Part shown: positions 1 to 5,895 of the stretch, piece after piece | Layout: every line of letters begins with the position of its first letter | Numbering within the stretch: the first letter of the stretch is position 1 | Assembly: GCA_009843675.1 (NCBI GenBank) | Contig: VYCZ01000287.1 | Location: 708-6,602 of the forward strand | Direction of reading: 5' to 3' | DNA length: 5,895 nucleotides | Origin: Gammaproteobacteria bacterium | GTDB taxonomy: Bacteria > Pseudomonadota > Gammaproteobacteria > Eutrophobiales > Eutrophobiaceae | Made by a program: the position numbers and the translations under genes | Notes under the pieces: generated by a model | Database searches by the model: none | Told to the model about the DNA's origin: nothing | What the model saw: only the letters and a program-made list of their open reading frames with translations

Positions 1-1234
1 GTTTCTTGCCCCAGGCCATGACTCGCTCCACTTCAAGTTGGGATTTTGCCGCCGGCCTCACCCGTTCCAGTAATGACAGCACGTGTTGGCCGAGCGCCTT
101 GCCCGTCATGTTATGCAGTCGTTGCGCGGTTGGCCCCTGTATCCAGGCGCGCAGCCGCCGCACCTCGCCCTGTTCATCGGTCTGGGTGAAAATCCGGCCC
201 AGGTCGGTGTCGGTCCACATGTTCGGGCTCAGGCCATCTTCGAGCCAGAACGGGCTTTTGGGTTTGAGGAACACGTGGCTGACCGGAGTATAGCCCATGC
301 GCCTGATGGCCTGTTGTTTGGGTTCGGATAGCGGCGCCTGTACGTCCAGCCGCCGCAACACGCTGAACGGCAGGGCGATAAGACACAGCCGGCAGGTATA
401 ACTGTCCGAGTCGGCGGTGCGCAACCGGATGCTTGTGCTTGCAGTGTCAATATCTGTGACCTGTTTACCCATCATCACCGCCGGCCTGATCGCGTCATAC
501 ATGGCATCGGGCAGCCGTTGCATACCGCCGCCGACGTCCTGCGGCCCGCCGGCGCCCTGCAGTACCGCAAGCTTGCGTAGCAGGCCCAGGGCCGACAGCG
601 TCTCGATGCTCTCGCCGTTCAGGTTGGCGGCGACCAGCCGTATGGCCTCAGCGTCGGCGCCCAGTTGTTCCAGGTACGCCTGCAACGGGATATCCAGCTC
701 GCGAAATTCAGGCTTCCACCAGTCCAGCGGCGCAGTCAGGAAACTGCCTTTGCGCAACAGCGCCGGCAACAACCTGAATGGCGGTGTGTCTTTCAGTGTG
801 TCCGGTAACAAGTTGCCGGGGCTGGCGGACCAGTTTTCCGCGTCGCCGAGACTGCCTTTAACCAGCAGCGTCATGCCCGGCGCGATGGGCCTGATATTGC
901 TGGTCGCGATATTCAACTCAGCCAATGCCTGGTTGAGCGCCTGGTAATTCGTGCCGACCTGGGCGCCGCCGGCTTCCGGCCGGCCGGGCAGGTCATCGAG
1001 CGTATAAACCCGTCCGCCGACGCGTTCAGACCCTTCCAGCAACAAAAAATCCACTCCTTGTTGTTGCAACAGCTGTCCTGCGCGCAGTCCGGCAAGGCCG
1101 GCGCCGATGATGATGACGTCGTAATGTTTGCGCGTGGCGAACACCGGCCGGTACAGGACGGACAACGCGGTGGCGCTGCCAGCCCGCAGGAAGTTGCGGC
1201 GTGTCAGGGCTGTTGGTTTGAATCGAGTTTGCAT
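1..1234 (-). CDS. Tat-exported FAD-dependent amine oxidase (flavin monoamine oxidase family), 3' end outside window
   Basis: The minus frame is open from ATG 1234 to the left edge, giving 411 residues with no stop, so the C-terminus is cut off by the window. Residues 11-17 (TRRNFLR) form a twin-arginine signal followed by a short hydrophobic stretch and a possible VFA cleavage site near residue 33, so a folded flavoprotein exported to the periplasm is expected. Residues 44-49 (GAGLAG) are the FAD dinucleotide-binding loop, E67 is the ribose-binding acid, and 73-75 (GGR) continues the flavin motif. Residues 235-241 (GGGMQRL) and 285-294 (LIALPFSVLR) match conserved blocks of the amine oxidase/L-amino-acid oxidase family, and W408-G409 begins the usual 'WG' block. 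Family members usually have about 450-500 residues, so the C-terminal FAD-contact motif should lie just outside. These enzymes oxidise amines or related C-N/C-C bonds, releasing H2O2; the substrate is unknown. An in-frame TGA just upstream limits the start to ATG 1234, which lacks a clear Shine-Dalgarno sequence. Confidence 0.9.
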   Translation of the reverse strand, partial: MQTRFKPTALTRRNFLRAGSATALSVLYRPVFATRKHYDVIIIGAGLAGLRAGQLLQQQGVDFLLLEGSERVGGRVYTLDDLPGRPEAGGAQVGTNYQALNQALAELNIATSNIRPIAPGMTLLVKGSLGDAENWSASPGNLLPDTLKDTPPFRLLPALLRKGSFLTAPLDWWKPEFRELDIPLQAYLEQLGADAEAIRLVAANLNGESIETLSALGLLRKLAVLQGAGGPQDVGGGMQRLPDAMYDAIRPAVMMGKQVTDIDTASTSIRLRTADSDSYTCRLCLIALPFSVLRRLDVQAPLSEPKQQAIRRMGYTPVSHVFLKPKSPFWLEDGLSPNMWTDTDLGRIFTQTDEQGEVRRLRAWIQGPTAQRLHNMTGKALGQHVLSLLERVRPAAKSQLEVERVMAWGKK

Positions 1235-1458
1235 CGTGTTACATGATCAAGTTGGAAGCAAAAAATTTCCTGGTCGTCCGGCGCTTTCTTTCGTCATTCC
1301 GGGCTTGACCCGGAATCCAGTGGACAGGCCTTCCTTACAAGGAGTCTTGTTGCCTACTGGATTCCTGCTTTCCTCCGGCATCTGCCGAGGACAGGCTCCG
1401 GAATGACGAATAAGAACGGGTTGTCTATTCTTACCACTCCATAATGACGACTGCAGGG
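1235..1458. other. Intergenic region between exported VOC gene and amine oxidase gene
   Basis: This 224-base gap has no supportable gene. More than half of it is a palindromic repeat (1291-1409). In the minus direction, the remaining 56 bases before the amine oxidase start hold an AT-rich tract around 1260-1267 but no convincing -35/-10 pair and no clear Shine-Dalgarno sequence. The 49 bases after the VOC stop contain no hairpin with a T-tract. The amine oxidase may be expressed by read-through from the upstream operon or from a promoter I cannot identify. Confidence 0.6.
1291..1409 (+). repeat. Palindromic MITE-like repeat, copy 1 (119 bp)
   Basis: The ends are inverted copies of TCGTCATTCCGG (1291-1302 and 1398-1409). 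Inside them are paired AATCCAGT and ACTGGATT arms around a core containing CCTTCCTTACAAGGAGT. The right arm is longer than in copy 2 because it carries an extra small hairpin (1372-1390, CCTCCGGCA/TCTGCCGAGG). The core matches copy 2 at 2610-2704 in the opposite orientation. Such short palindromes lack coding capacity and are dispersed in many proteobacterial genomes. This copy lies in the leader of the amine oxidase gene, where its RNA would fold strongly in either direction. Confidence 0.85.
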
Positions 1459-2733
1459 TCAATTGTTCACTCTCAAGAGCTCAAATTCCGTCGGCGGCGG
1501 GTTGTTAACCAGCGGCTGGTCCAGTATCTGCCAGGTAACGCCATCCGGGCCGGTAAACAGGAATGAGCGTTCGGAAAATTCGTTCGGCATGACCGGTGAG
1601 GGCTGCAAACCGTGTTCGACGGCAAGTGCATGCACGTACTCCAGCGCCGGGGTATACAGGCTGTGCAGGGTGATGCCCAGCTCCCCGGGGCGCTGGTGGT
1701 GGCGCCGATCGCGTTCATGCGCCGGGTCGCGCGCCGCGAAGAACTTCAGTTTGCCGCAGACGTTGTTCGGTGACACAAAGCCCCGGTACCAGTGGCTCTC
1801 TCCCGGTTCCATAAGGAATACCCGCCCCGGGCCCTGGTGCCAGTCACCGCTGACGACCGGATCATTTTCCGCGCGCAACCCCAGCACGGCCTCATAATAG
1901 GCCGTTACCACTGCCAGGTCGCCGGCGACAATGAAATCATGGTGGGTGAATTCACTGGTCTGCAACGGCGCTGCTTCGTTTATGGTGCCATAGCCGGGCA
2001 CCGTGTAACCGTAACGCTGAAAGAAAACATGATTGAAAAAGCGCCCGTACACCGCGTTCTCACGCACGCCGACGCGCCGTTCTTTTATGGAAACATGATC
2101 GGTACCCAGACCGTATATATCGTCAAAGACCGGTTCCACGGGAAACCAGGGTTCCCCGGCTTTGTGGCGCAGGTCGGAAAAGGTGTCGTACAGGCGGACA
2201 ATGTCGCGGGTGCGCATTACCGACATGCGCTGGCCAACGGTTTCCGGCGGCGCATAGCCGACTCCCGGCCCCAGGGGTTGCTCCCACTCCAGCAGGCGCA
2301 ACAGGCCGTGGCTGTCCACGGCGCCGTTCTGCAGGCGGATTGAACGCAGGGCGGAATTGACGCCATAGAGTTTTTCCGCCGCCGCGGCATCCAGCGCGGC
2401 CTCATTTTTGATGCTGAAACCAAACTCGGCGAAGTACTCCAGCAGCGGCCCGGCGTCGGCGGCGCCGACCATCACCTCATAAACACCACTTATTCCCGTG
2501 TCAGGGAGCTCTCTTTCCGGGTCTGCCGCCAGGGCTTGTCCTATAGACAGCAATGTGCCGAGCATCAAAGTAACGTGACCAAACCAGAACCAGGCAGGGC
2601 GCTCCCTGCTCGTCATTCCGGCGCAAGCCGGAATCCAGTTGATAAAACAACTCCTTGTAACGAAGGTTTTTCTACTGGATTCCGGGTCAAGCCCGGAATG
2701 ACGAATGGACTTCTTTGTCGCTCTGACTATCAT
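1459..2733 (-). CDS. Exported two-domain VOC (glyoxalase/dioxygenase-fold) protein with repeat-encoded N-terminal insert
   Basis: The chosen start, ATG 2733, gives 424 residues and has an AGGTGA ribosome site 13 bases or less downstream of the transporter stop. Residues 11-41 are encoded by a 93-bp palindromic repeat (RHSGLDPESS...IPACAGMT). A hydrophobic segment follows (about 47-69) ending in ALA|ADPE, a typical signal-peptidase I site, so the mature protein is probably periplasmic. A second possible start, ATG 2616, lies inside the repeat end and would give 385 residues with a compact normal signal peptide, but it lacks a good ribosome site. The mature part contains four beta-alpha-beta modules, i.e. 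two VOC domains. In 385-residue numbering these are about 44-112 plus 129-200 and 224-290 plus 309-366. Possible metal ligands H226 and H318 are present, but the C-terminal Glu ligand position is Gln363 (TWQILDQ). VOC proteins include dioxygenases, glyoxalases and isomerases; no specific reaction is assigned. Confidence 0.82.
   Translation of the reverse strand: MIVRATKKSIRHSGLDPESSRKTFVTRSCFINWIPACAGMTSRERPAWFWFGHVTLMLGTLLSIGQALAADPERELPDTGISGVYEVMVGAADAGPLLEYFAEFGFSIKNEAALDAAAAEKLYGVNSALRSIRLQNGAVDSHGLLRLLEWEQPLGPGVGYAPPETVGQRMSVMRTRDIVRLYDTFSDLRHKAGEPWFPVEPVFDDIYGLGTDHVSIKERRVGVRENAVYGRFFNHVFFQRYGYTVPGYGTINEAAPLQTSEFTHHDFIVAGDLAVVTAYYEAVLGLRAENDPVVSGDWHQGPGRVFLMEPGESHWYRGFVSPNNVCGKLKFFAARDPAHERDRRHHQRPGELGITLHSLYTPALEYVHALAVEHGLQPSPVMPNEFSERSFLFTGPDGVTWQILDQPLVNNPPPTEFELLRVNN
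2610..2704 (-). repeat. Palindromic MITE-like repeat, copy 2, inserted in-frame in the exported VOC gene (95 bp)
   Basis: The terminal inverted repeats are TCGTCATTCCGG (2610-2621) and its complement (2693-2704). Paired AATCCAGT and ACTGGATT arms flank a core that, on the minus strand, contains CCTTCGTTACAAGGAGT, nearly identical to the plus-strand core of copy 1. Excluding the terminal T and A it is 93 bp, exactly 31 codons, and is open in the reading frame of the surrounding gene. The encoded peptide (HSGLDPES...WIPACAGMT) is of a kind often seen where such repeats are translated in proteobacterial gene models. No longer target-site duplication is visible; the flanks are ATT and AGC on the minus strand. 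Confidence 0.85.
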
Positions 2734-2737
2734 TTGT

Positions 2738-2743
2738 TCACCT
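2738..2743 (-). promoter_or_regulatory. Ribosome binding site AGGTGA for the exported VOC gene
   Basis: On the minus strand AGGTG is separated by five bases from ATG 2733 and lies immediately after the transporter stop codon (2747-2749). It is the reason for choosing ATG 2733 over the longer frame to 2829, which would overlap the transporter by 81 bases, and over ATG 2616 inside the repeat. It indicates that the original gene began upstream of the inserted repeat. Confidence 0.7.
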
Positions 2744-2746
2744 GTG

Positions 2747-4093
2747 TCAGCCGTCGGCGCGCATTTCCGCGCAGGCGCGGGTGTAGAGCCGCAAGGTAAC
2801 GGGAACCAGCAACAGCACCGGCAGGCCATAGACGAACGGCAGCAGCGCCATGGAATATTTCAGGCCCAGTTCGCCGAAGACCTGGTCGTTGAGAATGCCT
2901 ATCGTGGTCGGCCCCAGGAGCAATCCGGCCAGGCTGATGGCCATGTAATAGAATGCGACGATCTGGGCGCGTATCTCGCCCGGCGTCATGTTCAGTAATG
3001 CTGTTACGCCGGTTGCGGTCACCATGGCAAGCCCCACGGCGTTCACGCCGAACATGGCCATGGCCGCCTCGCCGGTCGGCATCAACGGGGCGATGATGCC
3101 CGTAATCACCATGATGAACGCGCCTATGATGGCAATACGCAAGGCGGCGTCTTTCGTCCCGCCGGCGTACCAGCGGTCACACCACCAGCCGGCCAGGTTC
3201 ACCGTCGCCGGGCCTACGGCCAGCAGCACGATGCCGTTCACCAGGGCGAAGGTTGACGCTTCCCAGCCCCAGGTGCGCATGAACAACGCCGCGCTCCAGC
3301 CCTGGCTGTAGGCGACGGTGGTCATCAGGCAAAAGATGGTCAGTAAGCTGGCGAAGGCGCGCCACCGTTGCAGGATGAACTACAGGGTGACGATCAGCGA
3401 GGCGTTGCCAAGTCCGCCGGTCAGGCCCCGTTCCTGGCGGCGCGGCTCCCGCAACGTGAAAAACATCAGCGCCAGGATGAAGCCCGGCAGGCCCACGGCG
3501 ATGAAGGCAAACTGCCAGGGCGCCACGGTCCCGACCCAGGGCAGGCTGGTTTCCGGGGAGGACTTGGCCCAGATCAGCACCGTGGCGCTGAACAGTGAGG
3601 CGATGGCCGCGCCGATGGAAATAGCCATGCTGTAAAAAGCGATCGGTTTGGCCCGGCGATCCGGGGGAAAGCTATCAGATATCATGGAGATGGCGCACGG
3701 GCTGAGGGTCGCCTCGCCGATGCCCACGCTCATGCGGGCGATGAACATCTGGAAGAAATTCTTCACCAGGCCGGAGGCGACGGTGGCGGCAGACCAGACC
3801 GCAATGCCCGCGGCGACGATCCAGCTGCGCCGGTAGCGGTCCGCCATCCAGCCCAGCGGCAAGCCCATGGTGGCGTAGAAAATGGCAAAGGCAGGGCCCA
3901 GCAACAGGCCCAGTTGCGTGTCCGAGAACCCCAGGTCGGCTTTTATCGGTTCCACCAGTAATCCCAGCATGAACCGGTCGATGAAGGAACAGATATAGGC
4001 CAGGGTGAGCAGGATCACCATGTACCAGGCATACCCGGCGGCAGGGTAGCCGCTGCGGCTCCCGGCGCCGGCTGTTGTAGTGGGCTTAGTCAT
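2747..4093 (-). pseudogene. MFS transporter interrupted by an in-frame TAG
   Basis: From ATG 4093 the frame encodes 237 residues, meets TAG at 3380-3382 (codon 238), then continues in the same frame to TGA at 2747-2749, for 449 codons including the internal and final stops. That total is normal for a 12-TM major facilitator. The first half holds TM1 (about 23-45), the motif-A loop GWMADRYRR (81-89) and a conserved block ARMSVGIGEATLSPCA (119-133), ending TM6 near 214 with LREPRR. The second half resumes with QRWRAF and TM7 (about 244-266). The overall pattern resembles the spinster-like MFS branch; substrate unknown. The nonsense codon sits in the central cytoplasmic loop. The only nearby ATG for the second half (3325) lies within TM7 and has no ribosome site, so that half is unlikely to be made independently. 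A one-base change (from CAG or TGG) or a sequencing error could explain it. The start overlaps the upstream gene by eight bases and follows a purine-rich tract (4096-4103). Confidence 0.88.
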
Positions 4094-4562
4094 GATTTTC
4101 TTCGTCGATGCGCGTCATGCCGGCCTGGAACCAGCGCACGTTAAGCCCCACTCGCTGTGACCCCGGGTCGGCCCAGGAATACGCCAGGGTGTAGCCGGTG
4201 GTATCATCGATGACGCCGACTTTCAGCACCGGCACCTGGGTTTCCTCATAGACCAGGCTTTCCAGGGACAGGGTATAGCCGGTTTTGTTGCCGGACTCAT
4301 CCGTCAGGGGTATTTTCTGCCCCTGGTTGTGTATGCGTTCTATCCTCGCAAAGATCCACTCCGACAGGTCTGCGTCAGGGTCGACCTTATGTTTTTTCAC
4401 GGCCATCCAGCCCTTGTACCAGGTTGCGTCCTCAAGCTCGGACGCTATGGCGCCCACAGGCGCAAGCAACAGGGTCGGCGCCAGGACGAGCGATAGAGCG
4501 CCTCGGAAAATGCCAGGGAGGGCACTTTCTAAGGTGGCTGATGCAGTGCCGGACCTGTTCAT
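4086..4562 (-). CDS. Exported protein of unknown function
   Basis: I do not recognise this family. ATG 4562 is preferred because it forms an ATGA overlap with the stop of the upstream VOC gene, typical of translational coupling; an in-frame ATG at 4574 would add four residues. The product has 158 residues. Residues 20-40 form a hydrophobic segment ending in AIA|SELED, a good signal-peptidase I site, so the mature protein of about 118 residues should be in the periplasm or released. No lipobox cysteine is present; in fact the protein has no cysteine. The mature part starts ATWYKGWMAVKKHKV, is rich in charged residues and Trp/Tyr, and looks like mixed helix followed by beta strands (about 95-146). 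Its end overlaps the transporter start by eight bases. Position between a VOC gene and a transporter suggests a role in the same pathway, perhaps ligand binding or envelope support, but this is only inferred from context. Confidence 0.75.
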   Translation of the reverse strand: MNRSGTASATLESALPGIFRGALSLVLAPTLLLAPVGAIASELEDATWYKGWMAVKKHKVDPDADLSEWIFARIERIHNQGQKIPLTDESGNKTGYTLSLESLVYEETQVPVLKVGVIDDTTGYTLAYSWADPGSQRVGLNVRWFQAGMTRIDEENHD

Positions 4563-5038
4563 CGGTCCAACCATTGGTTGGCTTCGATGAAGTAGCCGTT
4601 GGGGTCAAAAAAGCTGATGCACAGCAGCCGGAACACGCCGCCGCCGGGCTTGGGATATTCGGAAATATGCGGCTCGCTTTGTATACGCACCCCGGGCACG
4701 GCCAGCAACTCACGGTGCACCCGTTCTGCGTCATCGATGTTCATCACGAACACGGTGTCACCTACACCCAGGCGTTTCGGGTGCTCGCCCCGTTCCCGCA
4801 GGGGCGGGTCCAGGTACTGCAATATGCCGAGCATGCCGATGTAGGGATCGTTGGCTTGGAGGATGACCAGGCGCACCTTGTTGCCCGGTTCGCCGGCCGG
4901 CAGCTTAACGCCCGACATGGTGAGCTCAGCATCATAATAGACTGTCATACCGAGGATATCGCGGTAGATTTTCAACGGCGTTTCAATCTCGTTCACCAGC
5001 ATGGTGACGCGACGAAAATCAGTGGGAACCTCACTCAT
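4559..5038 (-). CDS. Single-domain VOC (glyoxalase/bleomycin-resistance fold) protein
   Basis: The start is ATG 5038, seven bases from an AGAGGA ribosome site; the frame can be extended to 5077, but that adds 13 residues without a ribosome site. The product has 159 residues, the usual size for a two-module VOC subunit that dimerises. Module 1 covers about 8-75 (FRRVTMLVNEIETPLKIYRD, then ILGM), and module 2 about 90-156 (GDTVFVMNIDDAERVHREL, ending FFDPNGYFIEANQW). E152 occupies the usual C-terminal metal-ligand position, but the histidines normally found at the first strand of each module are replaced (around R10 and V96), so a canonical glyoxalase or dioxygenase metal site is doubtful. No signal peptide is present, so it should be cytoplasmic. 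The stop overlaps the next gene's ATG by four bases. Reaction and substrate are unknown; a lyase, isomerase or binding role are all possible. Confidence 0.87.
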   Translation of the reverse strand: MSEVPTDFRRVTMLVNEIETPLKIYRDILGMTVYYDAELTMSGVKLPAGEPGNKVRLVILQANDPYIGMLGILQYLDPPLRERGEHPKRLGVGDTVFVMNIDDAERVHRELLAVPGVRIQSEPHISEYPKPGGGVFRLLCISFFDPNGYFIEANQWLDR

Positions 5039-5122
5039 ATCAGTTTCCTCTCTGGTTTGATCGCTCGTCCTGCGCAAATGACAAGCAATCGTATGGCGGC
5101 ACGTATAACGCTATCCCCGGTG
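5039..5122 (-). other. 84-base leader between MDR oxidoreductase and VOC gene
   Basis: This is the only sizeable gap between the first gene and the presumed four-gene operon, so any operon promoter should lie here or inside the oxidoreductase gene. A TTGTCA that could serve as a -35 element is visible on the minus strand near 5075-5080, but no good -10 follows at the right distance, so I do not call a promoter. No terminator hairpin with a T-tract is seen, and read-through from the oxidoreductase remains possible. Confidence 0.4.
5046..5051 (-). promoter_or_regulatory. Ribosome binding site AGAGGA for the small VOC gene
   Basis: AGAGGA on the minus strand, seven bases before ATG 5038. It decides the start of the small VOC gene against the longer frame beginning at 5077. 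Confidence 0.75.
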
Positions 5123-5895
5123 TCACTCGGCAACCCTCACTATCGCCTTGCCGAAATTCTCGCCGCGCATCAGCCGGCAGAATAAACCAGGCGCGGCAGC
5201 CAGACCGTCCACGCAGTCCTCCTGATAGCTGATCTCTCCCTGTTGCAACCACCGGCTGACCTCTCGTTCAAACTCCGGGCGCAGGTCTTCGTGGTCATAC
5301 ACGACCAGGCCGCGCACGGTCGCCCGCGCCTTGATGATGAAGCCCGGGTTGGGACCGGGCGGCATTTCATCCGTGTTGTATTGCGCGATGAGGCCGCACA
5401 GGATGACCCTGGCGCCAAGAGCCAGTTGTTCCATACAGGCCTGCAAGGTGTCGCCGCCTACGTTGTCGAAATAAACGTCTATGCCGTCGGGACAGGCGTG
5501 TGCCAGGCCCTCCCGTACCGCTTCTGTCTTGTAATTGATGCAATGGTCAAAGCCGGCCTGCTCCACAACCCAGCGGCACTTCTCCGCGGAACCGGCAATG
5601 CCGACGACGCGGCAACCGCGCCGCTTGGCAATCTGTCCGACCATGGATCCCACCGGTCCGGATGCCGCCGAGACCACCAGCGCGTCAGCCGCCTTCAATT
5701 CGGCCAGGCGGGTCATGCCGGCATAGGCGGTCAGTCCGGGCATGCCAAGAATACCCAGCAGGGTGGACAACGGCCCCAGCGCCGGGTTCAGCTTTCTTGC
5801 CGCCGCTGCCTTGACCACGGGGTGGCTTTGCCAGCCGCTGTGCGCGGCAATGATATCCCCCTGTTCAAACCGGTCCGACTTCGACTCGATGACCC
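5123..5895 (-). CDS. NADP-dependent MDR-family oxidoreductase (zinc-less, alkenal/enone reductase type), 5' end outside window
   Basis: The frame is open from the right edge to TGA at 5123-5125, giving 256 visible residues. A GTG at 5818 is not the start, because the upstream in-frame residues (VIESKSDRFEQGDIIAAHSG, then WQSHPV) fit the catalytic-domain beta strands of this family. Members have about 330-345 residues, so roughly 80 N-terminal residues are missing. In visible numbering, AASGPVG (76-82) is the Rossmann dinucleotide loop, followed by GQIAKRRGCRVVGIAGSAEK, where the GSAEK (101-105) contacts the NADP 2'-phosphate in relatives. YFDNVGGDTL (141-150) and FIIKARATVRGLVVYDHED (185-203) are also typical. 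The structural and catalytic zinc cysteines of alcohol dehydrogenases are absent in the visible part. Relatives (leukotriene B4 12-hydroxydehydrogenase/prostaglandin reductase, curcumin reductase CurA) reduce alpha,beta-unsaturated carbonyls with NADPH in the cytoplasm. It probably acts on an intermediate or a toxic enone linked to the downstream genes. Confidence 0.92.
   Translation of the reverse strand, partial: VIESKSDRFEQGDIIAAHSGWQSHPVVKAAAARKLNPALGPLSTLLGILGMPGLTAYAGMTRLAELKAADALVVSAASGPVGSMVGQIAKRRGCRVVGIAGSAEKCRWVVEQAGFDHCINYKTEAVREGLAHACPDGIDVYFDNVGGDTLQACMEQLALGARVILCGLIAQYNTDEMPPGPNPGFIIKARATVRGLVVYDHEDLRPEFEREVSRWLQQGEISYQEDCVDGLAAAPGLFCRLMRGENFGKAIVRVAE

Noticed and set aside
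417..947. Plus-strand open frame (176 codons) within the amine oxidase region
   Set aside because: The minus strand carries an uninterrupted amine oxidase frame with FAD and Tat motifs; this is its antisense shadow.
1372..1390. Hairpin considered as a rho-independent terminator
   Set aside because: The stem is real but no T-tract follows on either strand; it is better explained as part of the repeat.
1792..2343. Plus-strand open frame (183 codons) inside the exported VOC gene
   Set aside because: Antisense shadow of a gene with VOC-like sequence; no RBS or recognisable domain.
1291..2704. Two inverted repeats as ends of a composite transposon carrying the exported VOC gene
   Set aside because: No transposase or longer terminal repeats, and one copy lies inside the gene itself; dispersed palindromic repeats explain the pattern.
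2734..2829. Extension of the exported VOC gene upstream to ATG 2829
   Set aside because: It would overlap the transporter's C-terminal codons by about 80 bases in another frame, giving a cysteine-rich N-terminus without a signal peptide; ATG 2733 has a better ribosome site.
3325..3379. Independent start for the second transporter half
   Set aside because: The ATG at 3325 falls inside TM7, there is no Shine-Dalgarno sequence, and the codons from 3379 to 3326 continue the MFS sequence in the same frame, so one broken gene is the simpler reading.
5075..5080. TTGTCA as a -35 promoter element upstream of the small VOC gene
   Set aside because: No acceptable -10 hexamer lies 16-18 bases downstream.
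4424..5185. Long plus-strand open frame (253 codons) opposite the small VOC gene
   Set aside because: It lies antisense to a gene with a clear fold, RBS and overlaps; its translation shows no recognisable domain and it is explained by GC-rich antisense openness.

Overview
All six genes in this window lie on the minus strand and are read from the right edge to the left edge. The sequence is GC-rich by eye, coding-dense, and uses AGGA/AGGTG-type ribosome sites with short gene overlaps. Together with a twin-arginine signal, cleavable signal peptides, and palindromic repeats of the 'CGTCATTCCGG...CCGGAATGACG' type common in proteobacteria, this suggests a proteobacterium, most likely a gammaproteobacterium. 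The lineage is an inference; there is no rRNA or other marker gene to settle it.

In transcription order: (1) 5895-5123, the C-terminal part of a zinc-less NAD(P)H-dependent MDR oxidoreductase, with its 5' end outside the window; (2) 5038-4559, a small cytoplasmic VOC (glyoxalase-fold) protein with a good RBS; (3) 4562-4086, an unrecognised exported protein that overlaps both neighbours; (4) 4093-2747, a 12-TM MFS transporter gene broken by an in-frame TAG in the loop between its two halves; (5) 2733-1459, an exported two-domain VOC protein whose N-terminal coding region holds an in-frame 31-codon palindromic repeat; (6) 1234-1, a Tat-exported FAD amine oxidase that runs off the left edge. Genes 2 to 5 overlap or sit 13 bases apart, so they look like one operon. 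Gene 1 is 84 bases upstream of it. Gene 6 follows a 224-base gap filled mostly by a second repeat copy.

The set resembles an accessory catabolic or detoxification cluster: a cytoplasmic enone/alkene reductase, two VOC proteins, a membrane transporter, and two or three exported proteins including a flavin oxidase. The substrate cannot be read from sequence. No mobile-element transposase, CRISPR array, tRNA or rRNA was found. The points most worth checking are the amber codon in the transporter and the repeat inserted in-frame into the signal-peptide region of the exported VOC protein. I do not see clear evidence of a wholly new system. The closest candidate is the pairing of an exported double-VOC protein with a Tat-exported amine oxidase and an uncharacterised exported protein.
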